Positions 1 through 12,404 are shown, counted from the stretch's first letter. The stretch: DNA of 64,000 nucleotides from Lytechinus pictus (GCF_037042905.1 NC_087253.1:11947001-12011000), one strand, 5' to 3'. Numbers and translations: made by a program. The notes: a model not told the origin generated them from the letters alone.

Positions 1-923
1 AAGCATCGTTCTTTAGAATTCACAATTTTCAAATAGTTCTTGCCGAGTTTAACCACACACATTTACATATACACAATGCCTTACAACATTATTTTAATTT
101 GAGCAGCTCTTGGGAATTTTTATTGTTGTTTTGAGCTTATAAACTTACATGTTTTTTTTTTCTTGTTTTTTCAGTTTTTATTATAATAAATTAAAATAGA
201 TCACAAAATTTAATAAACTTACATGTTTATTCCATGTTGTGTGTTACCCTTTTCTTTTGCTTTAAACTTTTAAAAAATATATCAAAAGCACTTCATGTAT
301 TTTCAAATCTAAGTTACAGGGGACTGCAATTGCGCATTAAGCATTATGAACTTAATGTTTAATTACTAGTACTTGGAACGCTTAATATTATTCTGAAATG
401 CATACTATGTTACTTAAAATATATTTGTTTGTTCGGTATTAAATGAAATGAAATGAAAACTGACATTCATTTCAGGTCATACAAAATGTCGCGTTTGAAT
501 ACTGTCAACGTAAGTGTAGTGCTTTAAAAAATGAGAATGTCTACGTCGGTTTCATGTTCTTTCATTTTGTCGTATTAATTTTCTAAATGGTTATTTCAAA
601 ACAGTTAATTCATCTTCATTATCAGCAGAGAACTTTAAATCAAAATAGAAACAAAAAGTACGTTAATCAGCAATAAATGCAACATTGTGGCGTTCGAGGA
701 CGAAGTGAATTTTGTAATAATTGGCGGTTCATTTTAACCATCAAATTCATGACATTCAAGTGCTCATGGAAATCAATCTATTTTAGATTATCACCCGGCC
801 TTCAGTTTCCATCAACTAGGCTGTAAGTCTGATTATCAAAGAAAAATGATGCGCTAGATGGTGGATGCATATATCCACTGACGTAAATCCGGTCCGAGCA
901 GGGGGAGGGGGTGATATCAATAT
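1..923. other. AT-rich non-coding flank, nothing recognised
   Basis: I see no open reading frame, splice-bounded exon or clear repeat structure in this stretch. It is AT-rich with homopolymer T runs. Confidence 0.5.
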
Positions 924-1744
924 GAAGAGCTCACTTGCAAAAGGGGTTAGGTCAATTTTTCATCAAATTTGATTTTTTGGTCTCAATGTATAGATTTTTA
1001 GTAGCTCTATGAGATGATACAAAAGAAAAGTTGAAATTCCTATTTAAAAGTGATCAAAAATGGCAAAGAAAAATCACTTTTTTTCAAAAGGGGTTAGGTC
1101 CATTTCAGTATAGTTGCAAAAGGGATTAGGTCCACACCGAATTTTTTTTGGAAAAGAATATTATAAAAAATATGAATAAAGGTAGATTTCTTTTATACCC
1201 AATTTTATGTTGTCATGGTAGGGAATCTTGAAAATTTAGTTTCGCATAAGAATATGCAATATAGGAGAATAAAAAAAAATGATTTTCTTGGAGTGAACCT
1301 AACCCCTTTTGCAAACAAACTCTTCTGAAGAGCTAATTTGTCAAAAGGGGTTAGGTCCATTGTTCTTAAATTTTATTGTTTTCTGTCTCAAAACCTCTAA
1401 ATTTTTAGTCGCTTTGATGAGAACAAAGACAATTTGAAATTTACATGAAAACGTGAAAAAAAGTGGCAAAGAAAAATCACTTTTTTAATCAAAATAGATT
1501 GGATTCATCTAAGTTTACTTGCAAAAGGGCTTAGGTCCACAATGATAATTTTTAAAAGAATTTATAGAAAAAAATTGAAGACAGGTAGATTTCTTTTATA
1601 CCCAATTTTATATTCACATGATAGGGTAGTACATCATGACAATTTAGTTTCTCATAAGAATATTGCAGTAAGTGAGAATAAAAAACATGGTTTTTCTCAG
1701 AATGGTCCAAAGTGGACCTAAGCCCTTTTGCAACTTAACTCTTC
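924..1744. repeat. Tandem dimer of a ~410-bp terminal-inverted-repeat element
   Basis: There are two head-to-tail units, 924-1325 and 1327-1744. Each begins GAAGAGCT followed by TTGCAAAAGGGGTTAGGTC-like sequence and ends with its inverse complement, (G)ACCTAA(C/G)CCCTTTTGCAA then CTCTTC. The interiors are clearly homologous (shared GGCAAAGAAAAATCAC and AGGTAGATTTCTTTTATACC). The whole is flanked by ATAT on both sides. It looks like a non-autonomous DNA element that duplicated in tandem. The superfamily is not assigned. Confidence 0.7.
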
Positions 1745-1839
1745 ATATATTGACATGAACACTCAAAAATTTTGGGACACCCCCACACCAAGGGGCTATG
1801 TATACGGGGGTATATAAGCATGCATGTACATAATACTAG

Positions 1840-2540
1840 CATCTTTCAGTTAAAGGCCTATAACGATTTTTTTTTAATGACTATGAAGTAGTGATTGGCA
1901 GTTAATATCAATATGCGAGCGAGCGAAGCGAGTGAGCAAATTGTCAGTAGGCCTAGTTTGGAGACAAAATGGTGTCCAAAACATCTTCAAGTGGTGTGTA
2001 ATTATTACATCACGGGCAATGTATATACGTAGGCATATACTGCAAATGTGTATCTGTCAAGTAAAGTCCTATACCACGATTTTTAATGACTATATTGTAA
2101 TGGACCTGTCGTGATATACAGTAATGAATTGCAGTTAATGTGCGAGGGAGCATATTTTCAGTAGTTGGAAGACAAAATGACTGATGTCCAAAAACCTATT
2201 TCAGGTGGTGTGCAATTATCGCACCACGGGCAAGCTATAAGTATATATAGTGTAAATGTGGATATTATACATCTTTCAGTTAAAGGCCTATCAATCGTAT
2301 ACCATCTTTCAGTTAAAGGCCTATCAATCATATACTACCATCTTTCTGTTAAATGCCTTTCAATCATATACCATCTTTCTGTTAAGGGCCTATCAATGGC
2401 TTTATTGCAATGGATTTGTTGGGATAGAAAGTAGTGAATTACAGTTAGTATCAATATGCGATCGAGCGAGCAAATTTTTAATAGTTTGAAGGTAGAATGA
2501 TGACTCATCTTTCAAGGCATGCAAGGGGTGTGTAATTGTG
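1840..2540. repeat. About three tandem ~215-bp units with nested 33-bp repeats
   Basis: Units start near 1840, 2054 and 2270. They share, in order, a CATCTTTCAGTTAAAGGCC-like head, TTTTTAATGACTAT, a GCAGTTAAT block, AGACAAAATG, and GGTGTGTAATTAT followed by CACGGGCAA. The third unit has its head amplified four times at 2270, 2303, 2339 and 2372 (period 33-36). The short reading frames here are by-products of the repeat. Confidence 0.65.
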
Positions 2541-4849
2541 GGAGAAATGCAGCGTGTGGTAGGCTAGCTAAGAAAAGTTGAATCAGTCGTTTAAAATGAT
2601 GTGCATATCATTACAGAGGATGATGAAGGTAAATTATCAATAAATTAAACTTTAGAAGAAAATGAGAAAGAAATATAAAGAGCAAATAAGTACTAAGCAG
2701 TTCATATTTTGTAAAATGAAAACTTTGCTCACTGGTTAAATGTGAGATGGGAATGAAGGGAACGGATCATGAATCGGGAATAAGGTTGTTTTATGAAATG
2801 ACTATAATAATTATAATAATAATATTCTGCATTTATATAGCGCTTAACACATCGGAACGACGTCTCTAAGCGCTTTACAGATATATTATTACCCCGGTCA
2901 TCGGATCCTTGCATGCCCGCATATACATATACTATAGGCATCACAGGCCATGATATAAACTTCCAAAAAGATGGAAATAGCACAATGATGCAAATAAAAA
3001 AAATATTGCAGAAAGGAAATATTCGAAAAGTATTAAATTGGGAGATGATGCAACATTCAAAATTTGGAACAAAATTGATATTTGACATATTTATTAAAGA
3101 TTGTTATGGAATGAATGTAATCTTAAGTCTCCTACAAACGGATGAAAATAAAAAGTGTGAGAAATATTGCTGTCCTAACTATATGGCACTGATTTGGTCA
3201 GTCAATCAGTAATTCATCTTACACTTAACTTGAAGTGTAGAATATGCCTATATTTTTTGGTAGAAATTTCCCCCGCTTCCATAAAGATGCTAGGATACTA
3301 TGACCCCCCATGCATTCACGCCAGTGTTATGTTTGATTGGTTTATAATCAAAATTATAACCATATTTAAAAGTCATTTGTATCATACAATTCATACAGGG
3401 ACATATTATAACTCTCATGATACAGTGGATATAATATTTGCAATATGATTAACGCAGGGATTTGTCATCATGATGGCCAAAATCTTGAAATATTAGATTG
3501 AGCGAGGGAACGGAGCGACCGCGCGAGAAATTGTTAGAATGCAAATTGTGCAAATTTAAGTACTTAAAGATAAATTCAGCATTAACAGTAGTATTGATAA
3601 TTTGATTATTTAAAAAAAAACTCGTTTCTGTCTTGAAAAGTGAGGGGATGATTATAAATGCCATCCCCTCTCTCCGGAAAGTGGAAGGATATATTCCCCA
3701 ACCCCTCCCCAGGATTTACGCCCAAGCAGTTATCTATTTTTATTTATAACCGTCTACCTATATATTATCTTCTTATTTTTATAGTTTCCCAATAGTTCAC
3801 TTTTCACTGATCTGGAAATGGCGCATGCCTGTATTTAGATAAAACAGCAATGTCACAAATGGTAACGGTTTTCTATATCATTTACCTCCCTTACTTGAAA
3901 AGACTGCGAAAAATTAACGCATATCAATTTTCTTCGTCCTTGCTTTCCTTCATGACCGTCACTGTTAAATGTAAAAAGGGGATTTTCGCAGAGACTGCCT
4001 TGATATTAGAATGCTGTGAAAGTAAAAAGCATAGAGGAACCCGTCGAGGACATATTCGATTTAGAAAGTGACCGCTTTCTGTGTCCCGAACGACGCGAAA
4101 CATTTTCACCTTTTCATTTCATTTTTCATTTCATTTATTTCATTTTCAACAAAATATAAATAAAATAAATACAATCAATAAATGAATAAATACAATCAAC
4201 CTTTAATTCACCCATGGACAAGATATTTTTGTAGGTAGTCATTTTTTTTCACAAAATATCCATTGGTTCTTTATTATTCCCACAAAAGAAAAAAATGAAG
4301 CTCCTCGTTTGTTTGGACAGCAGGTTTAAAATTGTTATGAAATTGGTTGATTTCCTAGCATGGGATCGCCCTCAAGGTATTCGCTGATACAAACCAACAA
4401 TGATTATGCATGGTTGGTTTTAACTTTCACGCATGCGTAGTATCATCACGACTTGCCTATTTGATTTAGCGATTCGAGCAATTGATCTCCTGAGGACAGA
4501 CAGTACATCTCGTCGTGTATATTCAAACGTGATTTACTTTCTCGCATCGTCGCACTTTCGATTCGAGATACATTTGCTCTGCACTTGACCTTGCTACTTG
4601 TGTTTTCAATTTCTCAAACTGAATACATAAATATAAAACTTTCTCAAAAAATTGGATTGCCTTGCATCTGCTTTTTCTGTTATAAAGAATCTGGAACTGT
4701 ATGATAAACGGTATGAGAATGATGACGGCATTTGTCCACTAAAGTCTCATCGATGAGGTATACCTGCACCTCGTTATATTTGATGTCATAAGACTGTTCC
4801 TTCCTATTCCAGAATTTATTTGTTTTCTGTCGTTTGCAAATTTTTCATC
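2541..4849. other. Non-coding DNA upstream of the GPCR, with one interspersed-repeat fragment
   Basis: The only recognisable item is an interspersed-repeat fragment near 2795-2925 with ATAATAATAATATTCTGC, TTTATATAGCGCTTAA and an inverted TAAGCGCTTTACAGATAT, ending in TTATTACCCCGG. This resembles the 3' portion of the tRNA-derived SINE at 26644. Short AT-rich simple sequence lies at 4110-4200. The rest has no support for coding. The GPCR promoter should lie in the last few hundred bases, but no TATA or initiator can be named with confidence. Confidence 0.4.
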
Positions 4850-5830
4850 ATGGAAAATACAACATTATTGTTCACTCTACAAACAGACCTGTCGCCAGTG
4901 AACACGCAAAGAGGACACGATGTCGCATTAGTATCTGCATTCATTCTCAATATTGTTTTATCGTTATTGTTCAATCCGATTGTTTTGGTGATTCTTAGAA
5001 GTCAGCAAGATATCAACGATACTTCTCGATTGCTTCTTTCTGTTTTAACTTGGCTCGATATTGCGATGGGCCTATGCTGGAATAGTTGGTCGATCGTGTG
5101 GTTTATGTTCAATGACCCACAGACTTGTAACATCATTAACAGATTCTTACCGTACCTCCACCGCGTCATCGCGCTTTGCATTCTCGGTAACGTGGTATTC
5201 ATCAGCGGTGACCGCTACGTACTGATCACGCGACCGCTTCGTTACCCGATGGTGGTCACGCGTTACCGCGTTATAACCGCTCTCGTGGTTTCCTCCTGCG
5301 TTTTCTCAATCGCGTGTATCTTCTACATCCCTTTTCCAGGATTGGAGCGTTTTGCCAACATCCTCATCTCGAATTGCATCCACCACACCTGGCCCTTCAC
5401 AACGCGGTCATGGGAGGACATGTTCCTGTCTCTCTTCCTGGTCATACCCATATGTATCACACTAGTGTTTATAACGTTTACGAACCTCGCTCTGCTCCGC
5501 GTTGCTTACCGCCAGTCACGCGCGATCGCTGCGGTTGCAAAGTCGTCAAACCTAGGAAACAATGACCACGTGCCAACCGCTCGCCGGTCATACAATAAAG
5601 GCGTATCAACCGTCGTTCTTTTGACGCTACCTTTCTACGTCTGCTGGTTACCATGGATTCTATTCCTCACATTTCAAGACGTTTTCGGTTCGCTCGATTT
5701 TCTTGACGCTTTTGGTCCCGCAGCAAGTTGGATTCGTCCGGTCATTTACATTGTCACAACGAAGGAGGCTAGAATGATAATTCACAGGAAGTTAAATAAG
5801 CGCGCAAATTCTCGCGAGCAGTTTACCTAA
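4850..5830 (+). CDS. Rhodopsin-class (class A) G protein-coupled receptor, intronless
   Basis: A seven-transmembrane receptor of 326 residues, predicted to sit in the plasma membrane and signal through G proteins. The ligand is unknown. I chose the ATG at 4850 over the in-frame one 30 bases upstream because ATCATGG is a good initiation context and it gives a short N-terminus with an N-glycosylation site (Asn3-Thr-Thr). Class A hallmarks are Asn42 in TM1, Asp70 in TM2, Cys93 at the top of TM3 paired with Cys176 in the second extracellular loop, Asp121-Arg-Tyr at the end of TM3, Pro200 in TM5, CWLP at about 265-268 in TM6 and a short basic tail. Oddities: TM7 has Arg-Pro-Val-Ile-Tyr (about 296-300) instead of Asn-Pro-x-x-Tyr, and the usual TM4 tryptophan is missing. 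The frame is intact, with higher GC than its surroundings, and single-exon. Echinoids carry large lineage-specific intronless receptor families and this fits that pattern. An orthologue in vertebrates cannot be named. Confidence 0.9.
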   Translation: MENTTLLFTLQTDLSPVNTQRGHDVALVSAFILNIVLSLLFNPIVLVILRSQQDINDTSRLLLSVLTWLDIAMGLCWNSWSIVWFMFNDPQTCNIINRFLPYLHRVIALCILGNVVFISGDRYVLITRPLRYPMVVTRYRVITALVVSSCVFSIACIFYIPFPGLERFANILISNCIHHTWPFTTRSWEDMFLSLFLVIPICITLVFITFTNLALLRVAYRQSRAIAAVAKSSNLGNNDHVPTARRSYNKGVSTVVLLTLPFYVCWLPWILFLTFQDVFGSLDFLDAFGPAASWIRPVIYIVTTKEARMIIHRKLNKRANSREQFT

Positions 5831-6639
5831 TGCACTTGACTTTATAAACAGATGAACGAAGAACAATCAGGAACAATATGCCTACATTTTGCAGATCATT
5901 TTAGTTCGCATAAATTGCCTGTGCAATATTAGAGCGTATTTCACGACCAAATCTTATGAATTTTCTATTGGCTTATGTCGAAAATTGATGTCCAATATTG
6001 TGCTGTAATGCACAGTCTAAAGAATAATGGGCATTAAAGAAATAGGTGATTATATTGGATAGATTTCCAAAATTTTATTCCATGAACATTCCACTCATAA
6101 GGACCGAAATTGCACTCATATTCGATTCGTGAAATAATGCTCCTAACTCATATGGAATATTTCTTTTATTAAGTATCGCATTCTAAACCATGCAGTAGAT
6201 ATACATGATGTAAATTATGTTTAATTTAAGAAAGTGCAATATCTAATGTTTACCATGTTAAGTGTAAGATCTGAATCTAAGCCTATAGTTGTTTTTTACG
6301 CATGTATATAGGAATATATCAGAACTTCAAGGCCTATATTTGTCTATGATATTTCTATTCATAAACCATAATCTTTGGAAACGAATATTTAAGTTTATAT
6401 CGCTCGCATTTATCTTACTTTCGAAATGGGGAATGTCTGCAAGCAAGTTGGAAAAATACAATATTACATTTTGTACAGTTTGAGGAAACCCGTTAGCAAC
6501 GTAAAATCGGACATCATGATTTTATTAATCTACCCGGTGAAATTAACCAAAAGGTTGATAAGTTCGGAATTTGTGTGTTACTTTCATTTTCTCTTTATAT
6601 CTTTATATACCAGAAAAGCTTTGAAGAAAAGCTCATATC
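5831..6639. other. 3' flank of the GPCR, AT-rich, no gene seen
   Basis: Non-coding. An ATTAAA hexamer at 6033-6038, about 200 bases after the stop, is a possible polyadenylation signal for the GPCR, though such hexamers are common in AT-rich DNA. Confidence 0.35.
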
Positions 6640-7032
6640 TTGAAAGGACAAGTCCACCCCAGCATAAAGTTGATTTGAATTAAAACAGGAACTTCCAACA
6701 AGCATAACACTGAAAATTTCATCTAAATCGGTTGTAAAATAAGAAAGTCAGGACATGTTTTAAATTTTACTTAATTTAAAAAAACCCAGTTAATATGCAT
6801 ATTTTGGTGGGTATGCAAATGAGGGGACTGATGATGTCACCCACTCACTATTTCTTTTGTATTTTGTTATATATAAAAAATACTTGAATATGCTAATTTT
6901 CTCTTCATTGTTCCCCCTGAACATGTGGTATAACCATTGTTTTAACATTATGGTTTAGTAATGTTGGTCCTTAATGTCAAATCTGTAAAAGTTGAAAAAC
7001 GATAAAAACAAAAGGAATAGTGAGTGGGTGAC

Positions 7033-8114
7033 AGTCAGACCGCAGGTCCCTAGGCTAATGAGCAAAAAGGCCAGATTCATCCAAATCATCTCGTGGCTGA
7101 ATCCTCCTCCTTGCAAAATCTCGTGATTCGTGAGATTTTCTTTCACTAAGAATTTACCTGTTTTAACCTCAAGGTAAATGAAACATTATTGCACCATCAG
7201 ATAGGGTAAATGGTACTCTTTTATATTGGTCATTTATTTTGTATACAATATTTTGTTAAATAAGTAAATTTCTGGCCTGAAAATGTGCCTCAAAACTGAA
7301 TTTTCTTCCTCTGTTTTCTTTTGCAAATTGTGCAAAACTTTTTATTTTGAGCCTCAATGATACCTATATCACCATAAAGCTGAACTTCTGTACTTTCTCA
7401 CAATGCCACTCTTGATATGCGGCACCTTTTAATCGGGTCAAGATCACACTTTTCCCACCGAGGTACAAGACGAGATTTCTGAAATTTTGTACTTGCATGA
7501 AATCCAGAGTTCTGATTGGCTGGATAAGGTTCACAGAACAACAGGCGCGGGGTATTTGAGGAGATTACCACATGGGAAGTGTGACCTTCCCATGAACCCA
7601 GGCACTGGAACCGTTGGAATTTGCCAGTGTGTGGTCTCTTTGACCAATCAGAGTGCAGTATTCTTGTTTTCAAGCTGCTTTATGTACTTGGCAAATGAAA
7701 AGTGTGATCTTGACCCGATTAAACCAATTCTTATTTGAAACCTATATCATTTTAAAGCATACATATTAAGCTTTATCATGATATAAAAATCATTTGGGCT
7801 CAAACAAACGTAAAGTGTGAAAATAGCAGCTTTTGTCAGGTGATAATAATTATTTTGTAGCATATTTTAGATCAAAATTTTGACCTATATTACAAAATCT
7901 TTGAATAAATTCAAACACATGACCTAAAAGAATTATTCCTCTTCTTTACAATGATACCAAATTCATGAAATTCGATGCACAATTAGAGCAGCAATGACCG
8001 AATGAAAAGAGGTGTTTTGGTCCGCATCAAGCTCATTAAATATGCAAAACATCTCAAGTCATGAATATCACTTGGATGAAAGAAGCCACTTTCTTGGGAC
8101 CTGCCGTCTGACTA
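7033..8114. mobile_element. Inserted inverted-repeat element with GTGAC target duplication
   Basis: It begins AGTCAGACCGCAGGTCCC and ends with the inverse complement GGGACCTGCCGTCTGACT(A). GTGAC flanks it at 7028-7032 and 8115-8119. Joining the flanks restores the continuity of the host MITE. The ~1.1-kb interior is AT-rich without a transposase frame and itself contains another element (7433-7718). Confidence 0.65.
7433..7718. mobile_element. Nested TTAA-flanked MITE
   Basis: Perfect terminal inverted repeats TCGGGTCAAGATCACACTTT are flanked by TTAA at 7429-7432 and 7719-7722. TTAA duplications are typical of piggyBac and Kolobok elements. No coding capacity. It is the innermost of three nested insertions. 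Confidence 0.7.
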
Positions 8115-8469
8115 GTGACATCATCGACTCTTTCGAAAGTCACTGATTTGTGCATATATAACTGTTTTCTGACAAATAAGCGACATTTTGAAATGTCACA
8201 ACTTTGTTATTCTTCATCCGATTTGATGAAATTTTCAGCGTAATGCTTGATTGATTTTTCTCTATTCATTCAAAATTAGCATTTTTTTGGTGCGGACTTG
8301 ACCTTTAATTTCTGCCTGCATTTTTAACAAATTATTATCATTATTTCGTTTTGACGAAATTTTTGCGTTACGATACCAGCATTTGAGTGGAATCAGGTTC
8401 ACAAATACTGTAAAAAAAAAGTTGAGTCTCGGAAAAGTTATGATCCGATCATGTGTCTTCATTGAATTC

Positions 8470-8667
8470 TATACACTCTAAAATCACTGAGTAAAATTTT
8501 ACCCAATATTGGGTAAAAAGGGAACATGCATGTTTACTGGGTATTTTTTTTACCCCATTTTGGGATATTTTAACGCAACATTGCGTAATTTTTTTTTAAT
8601 CTGTTTACCCAACCAACATGCATGTTCATATTTTACCAAATATTGGGTAAACCTTTTTTAGAGTATA
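8470..8667. mobile_element. Short MITE, TTTACCCAATATTGGGTAAA family, copy 1
   Basis: Starts ACACTCTAAAA, then an ACTGAGTAAAATTTTACCCA-like arm, and ends with the inverse arm ACCAAATATTGGGTAAA and TTTAGAGT. It contains paired ACATGCATGTT blocks. A second copy is at 9366-9556. Confidence 0.65.
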
Positions 8668-9365
8668 TATATAGTCACTGGTATGTTGTGAGTTTTGCAG
8701 TGTGTGTATAATATGCATCACGTCACGGAAAGAAAATTTAACACAATGAGCTGATTGAAATTCACAAGACAGTAATGTCGAAGAAGGTTCAATTATTTCA
8801 CTATATGACGAGGTTTACTTCTTCCGATTGTGAATAAAATGATGCACAACAAAATCATACAAAACTTACAGCCTGGGCCATATTTGCTGCTCACTAGATT
8901 CGATGCGTTGAAACAGAATCATTATGTTATCATCATTACCATGATTACGGCATTTTTATTTGATTATTATTAACATATTTATACTTCTTAAAGAAGAAAA
9001 GAGTAATTTTCAATTCACTTTGTAATGAAATAGGGAATTCATGTTAAGGTCTAATTCAACTCTGGCAGAAATATGTCAAAGAAAAGTTTTTTTCTCTATT
9101 TAAAGTTCGATTTCATTTTCTGATTTTGTTAAATGTTACATGAAATTCTTGACTTATTCCTTTCGCACACATTTATATTTCGCACGTTTTTAAATATAAG
9201 CCTACATGCTTACGTACACATCAGAATTCTGACCGTATAAATGGTTACTTGTAGCATAAACATGAGTTAGCTGCCTTTTCATCGAATCAACAGAATCGGT
9301 ATATACATGTAGGCCCGTACACTATGATATGACGAAATGCATGTGTGTTTTTTAAAGCGGTAAAA
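8668..9365. other. Non-coding spacer
   Basis: No reading frame or repeat that I can support. Confidence 0.4.
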
Positions 9366-9556
9366 TACACTCTAAAAACACTGAGTAGAATTTTACCCAA
9401 TACTGGGTAGAAATTAGGGAACATGCATGTTTGCTGGGTATTTTTTTCAAACCCCATATTGGCCTATTCCAGCGCAACAATAAGTAAAATTTACACTATT
9501 CTTTTTACCCAACCAACTTACATGTTCACATTTTACCCAATATTGGGTAAATTGGA
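9366..9556. mobile_element. Short MITE, TTTACCCAATATTGGGTAAA family, copy 2
   Basis: Aligns over its length with 8470-8667: ACACTCTAAAA head, TTTTACCCAATACTGGGTA arm, ACATGCATGTT block, and the TTTTACCCAATATTGGGTAA arm at the right end. Confidence 0.65.
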
Positions 9557-11119
9557 TTACACCTGAGTGAATAATTTCAGGATATTTACCGCGCAGTTTG
9601 CCATGCAGGTCCCTGGGAACGCAATCTCTCCTCAAAGGTGGGGGCACAATTGAGTTTTCCAATGTAATATATATACGTATTTATATATATATATATGACA
9701 GTCACTCCTTATAAAGGAATATAGATATATTATTAGATAAGGGCGAGCGCGAAGCGAGAGCTTAATTTTTTGAAATTTCATGTATTTTGTTTTGAGAATT
9801 GAGCATTTAAAGCAATATTTGTTGTTCTGAACAATATGCGTATGTAACAATTAATTACTGCGTTGCATTATTTCGGTGGAAGAGTTTTAGACATGTCTAT
9901 TCAATGAGCAAACTTATGATGACATATCCCCACTTTTTCTTTTCTATTTTATTATATCAAATAAGGTTCATTCAATATTTTCCCTTCAAGAACCAAAAAC
10001 ATTGAATCGACAACGTATTTAGTGCATTAGGTATTCTTTGCTGCAACTTATTTCATTACAAGGGAGACATATCATTCACACTTACATGAAAAAAAATTAA
10101 ACAATTTCGATTCCATGTAATAGCACAAGAAAAAGGATAGTGGGGACGTGATATCATCAACCCACCTATTAAATATTCATGACGACGTGCATATCCCTGA
10201 TTTCACAAAATATTGCTTAACTTTCAAATGAAATAACTAAACTATTTGTTATCAGATATTGATAAAATTTGTTTATTTTGATAAAATTTATTTTGATATA
10301 GATATTTTCAGTCCGGAGTTCCCCTTTAAATAAAATTTTAAAAAACAAGCTCCATGCGTATCAGAATAAACATGCGTGTGCGTGTTTAGATTTAGATCTA
10401 AATACATTTTTATTTTGAAAATCAATAATGCGAGCGCGAAGTACGAGCAGAAAATATGTGATATTCCGATCTGAAAAAGGGAGAATTTAAACACTATTTC
10501 GTAGGAAAATTCTGAAGTGGGGGGGGGGGGGGGTTCTACAAAACAAATACCAGATTTCCAAGGGGTGCTGCCTATGGAAAATAACACACGCAGCAAAATT
10601 TTAGGGGTGCTTCAGCACCCTGAACACCCCCGCTTCCCAGGGCTATGTTGCCATGCTTGATTAAATGTATGATATCATAGAAAAATCATCGCTTCAGCCC
10701 ATCGCTAATTCTCCATCAAATACCAACCATATTCAAGCGGAAACGAAAAGCCGACACACCATTGACTTAAAACGACTAACAAGAAAAATAAATATGACCA
10801 TCGATCTTACTGGCATTACGCAGTCTGCACCCGTCCGAGACTATACAAACACACCTACATATTTTATGAACACATAGTTCAGGTACATAGAGTGTGATAT
10901 CTAAGTCTGTAAGGCTTTAGAAGCAAGGCAGATTGAATCCATTTTTGTCGATCTTAGATATCTGCGAATGATTTTCTTTTTGTTGTTGTTCTTGCATTTT
11001 TGCAATAATAAACATTAAAATAAATAATTTACGTATGTGGTATGAGACAGTGTAAAAATGAATTATTTGATACAATGTTTGATCGAATGAAGGCGACGCT
11101 GTCCATATTTTATTACCCT
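9557..11119. other. Non-coding spacer with repeat fragments
   Basis: Contains a TA-rich simple tract (about 9666-9700), a GCGAGCGCGAAGCGAGAGC block at 9743-9761, and an inverted-repeat element at about 9880-10325. That element carries paired CATCA/TGATG-centred arms and ends CCGGAGTTCCCCTTTAAAT, and is related to 43640-44195. A GCGAGCGCGAAG-bearing fragment with a poly-G run sits at 10430-10635. No gene is supported. Confidence 0.45.
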
Positions 11120-11450
11120 AGCTTCATCCGGACTTTTTGCATTTACTACGGGTAAACTCTCTACAACGCGCCAATTCCTTCAAATTGCAAGTCAAATCAC
11201 AATGGAGAGCTGAGAGGCTTTTGTCGTAAGTAAGTGGACAGGGACAGCATCGGAATCTCTTGACTCTATACATGTAATAGGTCCATGCTCTGGACAACGA
11301 TATATTTGCAATTTTCGGATGATCTGCTGTCCAAGTCCACCAGCTTTCGATAAAAGCCTCTCAGCTCTCCATTGTGATCTTAATTGCATTTTCAAAGGAA
11401 TCGATGCGTTGAAGAGAGTTTCCCCGTAGTAAATGCGAAAACTACATATT
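11120..11450. repeat. Inverted-repeat element
   Basis: The left arm, from TTTTTGCATTTACTACGGG through CACAATGGAGAGCTGAGAGG, is matched in inverse by CCTCTCAGCTCTCCATTGTG and the right arm ending CCCCGTAGTAAATGCGAAAA. A diverged relative is at 14040-14215 (shared TCTGGACAACGA and TCCATTGTGAT). A MITE is likely. Confidence 0.55.
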
Positions 11451-12404
11451 TGAGGACAGGGCTGCGCCACTAAGGAGGAGGAGGGAGGGGGGCCACCCCT
11501 ATGATCTCCTGGCTTCATCACTCCCACCTTTATTTCTACTTCCATGCTCAGAGCAAGGCATTACCATGATTAACTCTGGCGTCTTTCGGGTAGTAACGAC
11601 ATATAGGTCGATCTCGGACATAAATAGCCAAGAGTGATTGATACGCGTCTTTAATCACAAACACACTCTGCAGTTAGGCTTACCATCTCTATTTTTAGTG
11701 ACAATTGACATCGTCGCTTTTAGAGTGTAAATACATCATCGGTTATGGTCATTCATCCGTTCTGTGACTCGAATGGCATTATGGTAGTGGCATTTTCGGG
11801 ATAGCCATGTAGTATGTAAATTTATATATAAGAAAAAATATACGAAATAATCCATTTTAGCTCTAATGAAAAACATGTTTGCGTTTAATTTTCGTTGGAG
11901 CTAAAATGCAATACTTCGTCTACTTTTTTATCATATGTTCTTTGTATTTGTAAAATCGATAAACAGTATGATTTAATTAAGAAGGACTTTGGCAAATTGC
12001 ATGAAAAAAAAATCATTACTTGAAATTTTTCCAAAAATTCTGAGCTGTTTTGTGAATAAACTGTTTCAAATATTGACAGTTGTCTCAGATCTATGGAACA
12101 TTTCATGACGAGTTTTTTCAGTGAGTTCTCCCAGACAATCAGATTCAAGGATTTCTAGTAGCTTGTAACAACTGTCGGTGATCTCTGACAAAGCTATCCA
12201 TGAAACACTGCTCCCATGATAATGTAGCACCAACTATGCTTGTATATACTTCCTCATCCGTCACGGTGTAATGTGAATATAAACTCGAGAGCTGTAAAAA
12301 CGCCATCATTTGTCACATTTACTCCCATTAACGATGTTTGCAGCAGTTATGAAAATGGTTGGAAAAACAGGACTTGTCTTTTTTTTTTTGTCTCGTTCAA
12401 CATT
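11451..12404. other. Non-coding spacer
   Basis: AT-rich, nothing identified. Confidence 0.4.

Larger units (their letters stand above)
6640..8305. mobile_element. TTAA-family palindromic MITE, interrupted by a second element
   Basis: The outer ends match the family represented cleanly at 21960-22562 and 62735-63336: AGGACAAGTCCACCCC at the left and a GGACTTGACCT-like end followed by TTTAA at the right, with long imperfect inverted arms. The left half and centre run to about 7032. The right arm resumes at about 8115 with GACATCATCGACTC. Everything between is a later insertion (7033-8114). The left TTAA is mutated in this copy, so it is older than the others. Confidence 0.7.

Noticed and set aside
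3897-4071. Short frame with basic C-terminus near the GPCR
   Set aside because: Too short, no splice signals or homology that I can recognise.
5314-5565. Second frame within the GPCR
   Set aside because: An out-of-frame shadow of the receptor coding sequence.
11192-11545. 117-codon minus-strand frame
   Set aside because: It spans an inverted-repeat element. No domain.
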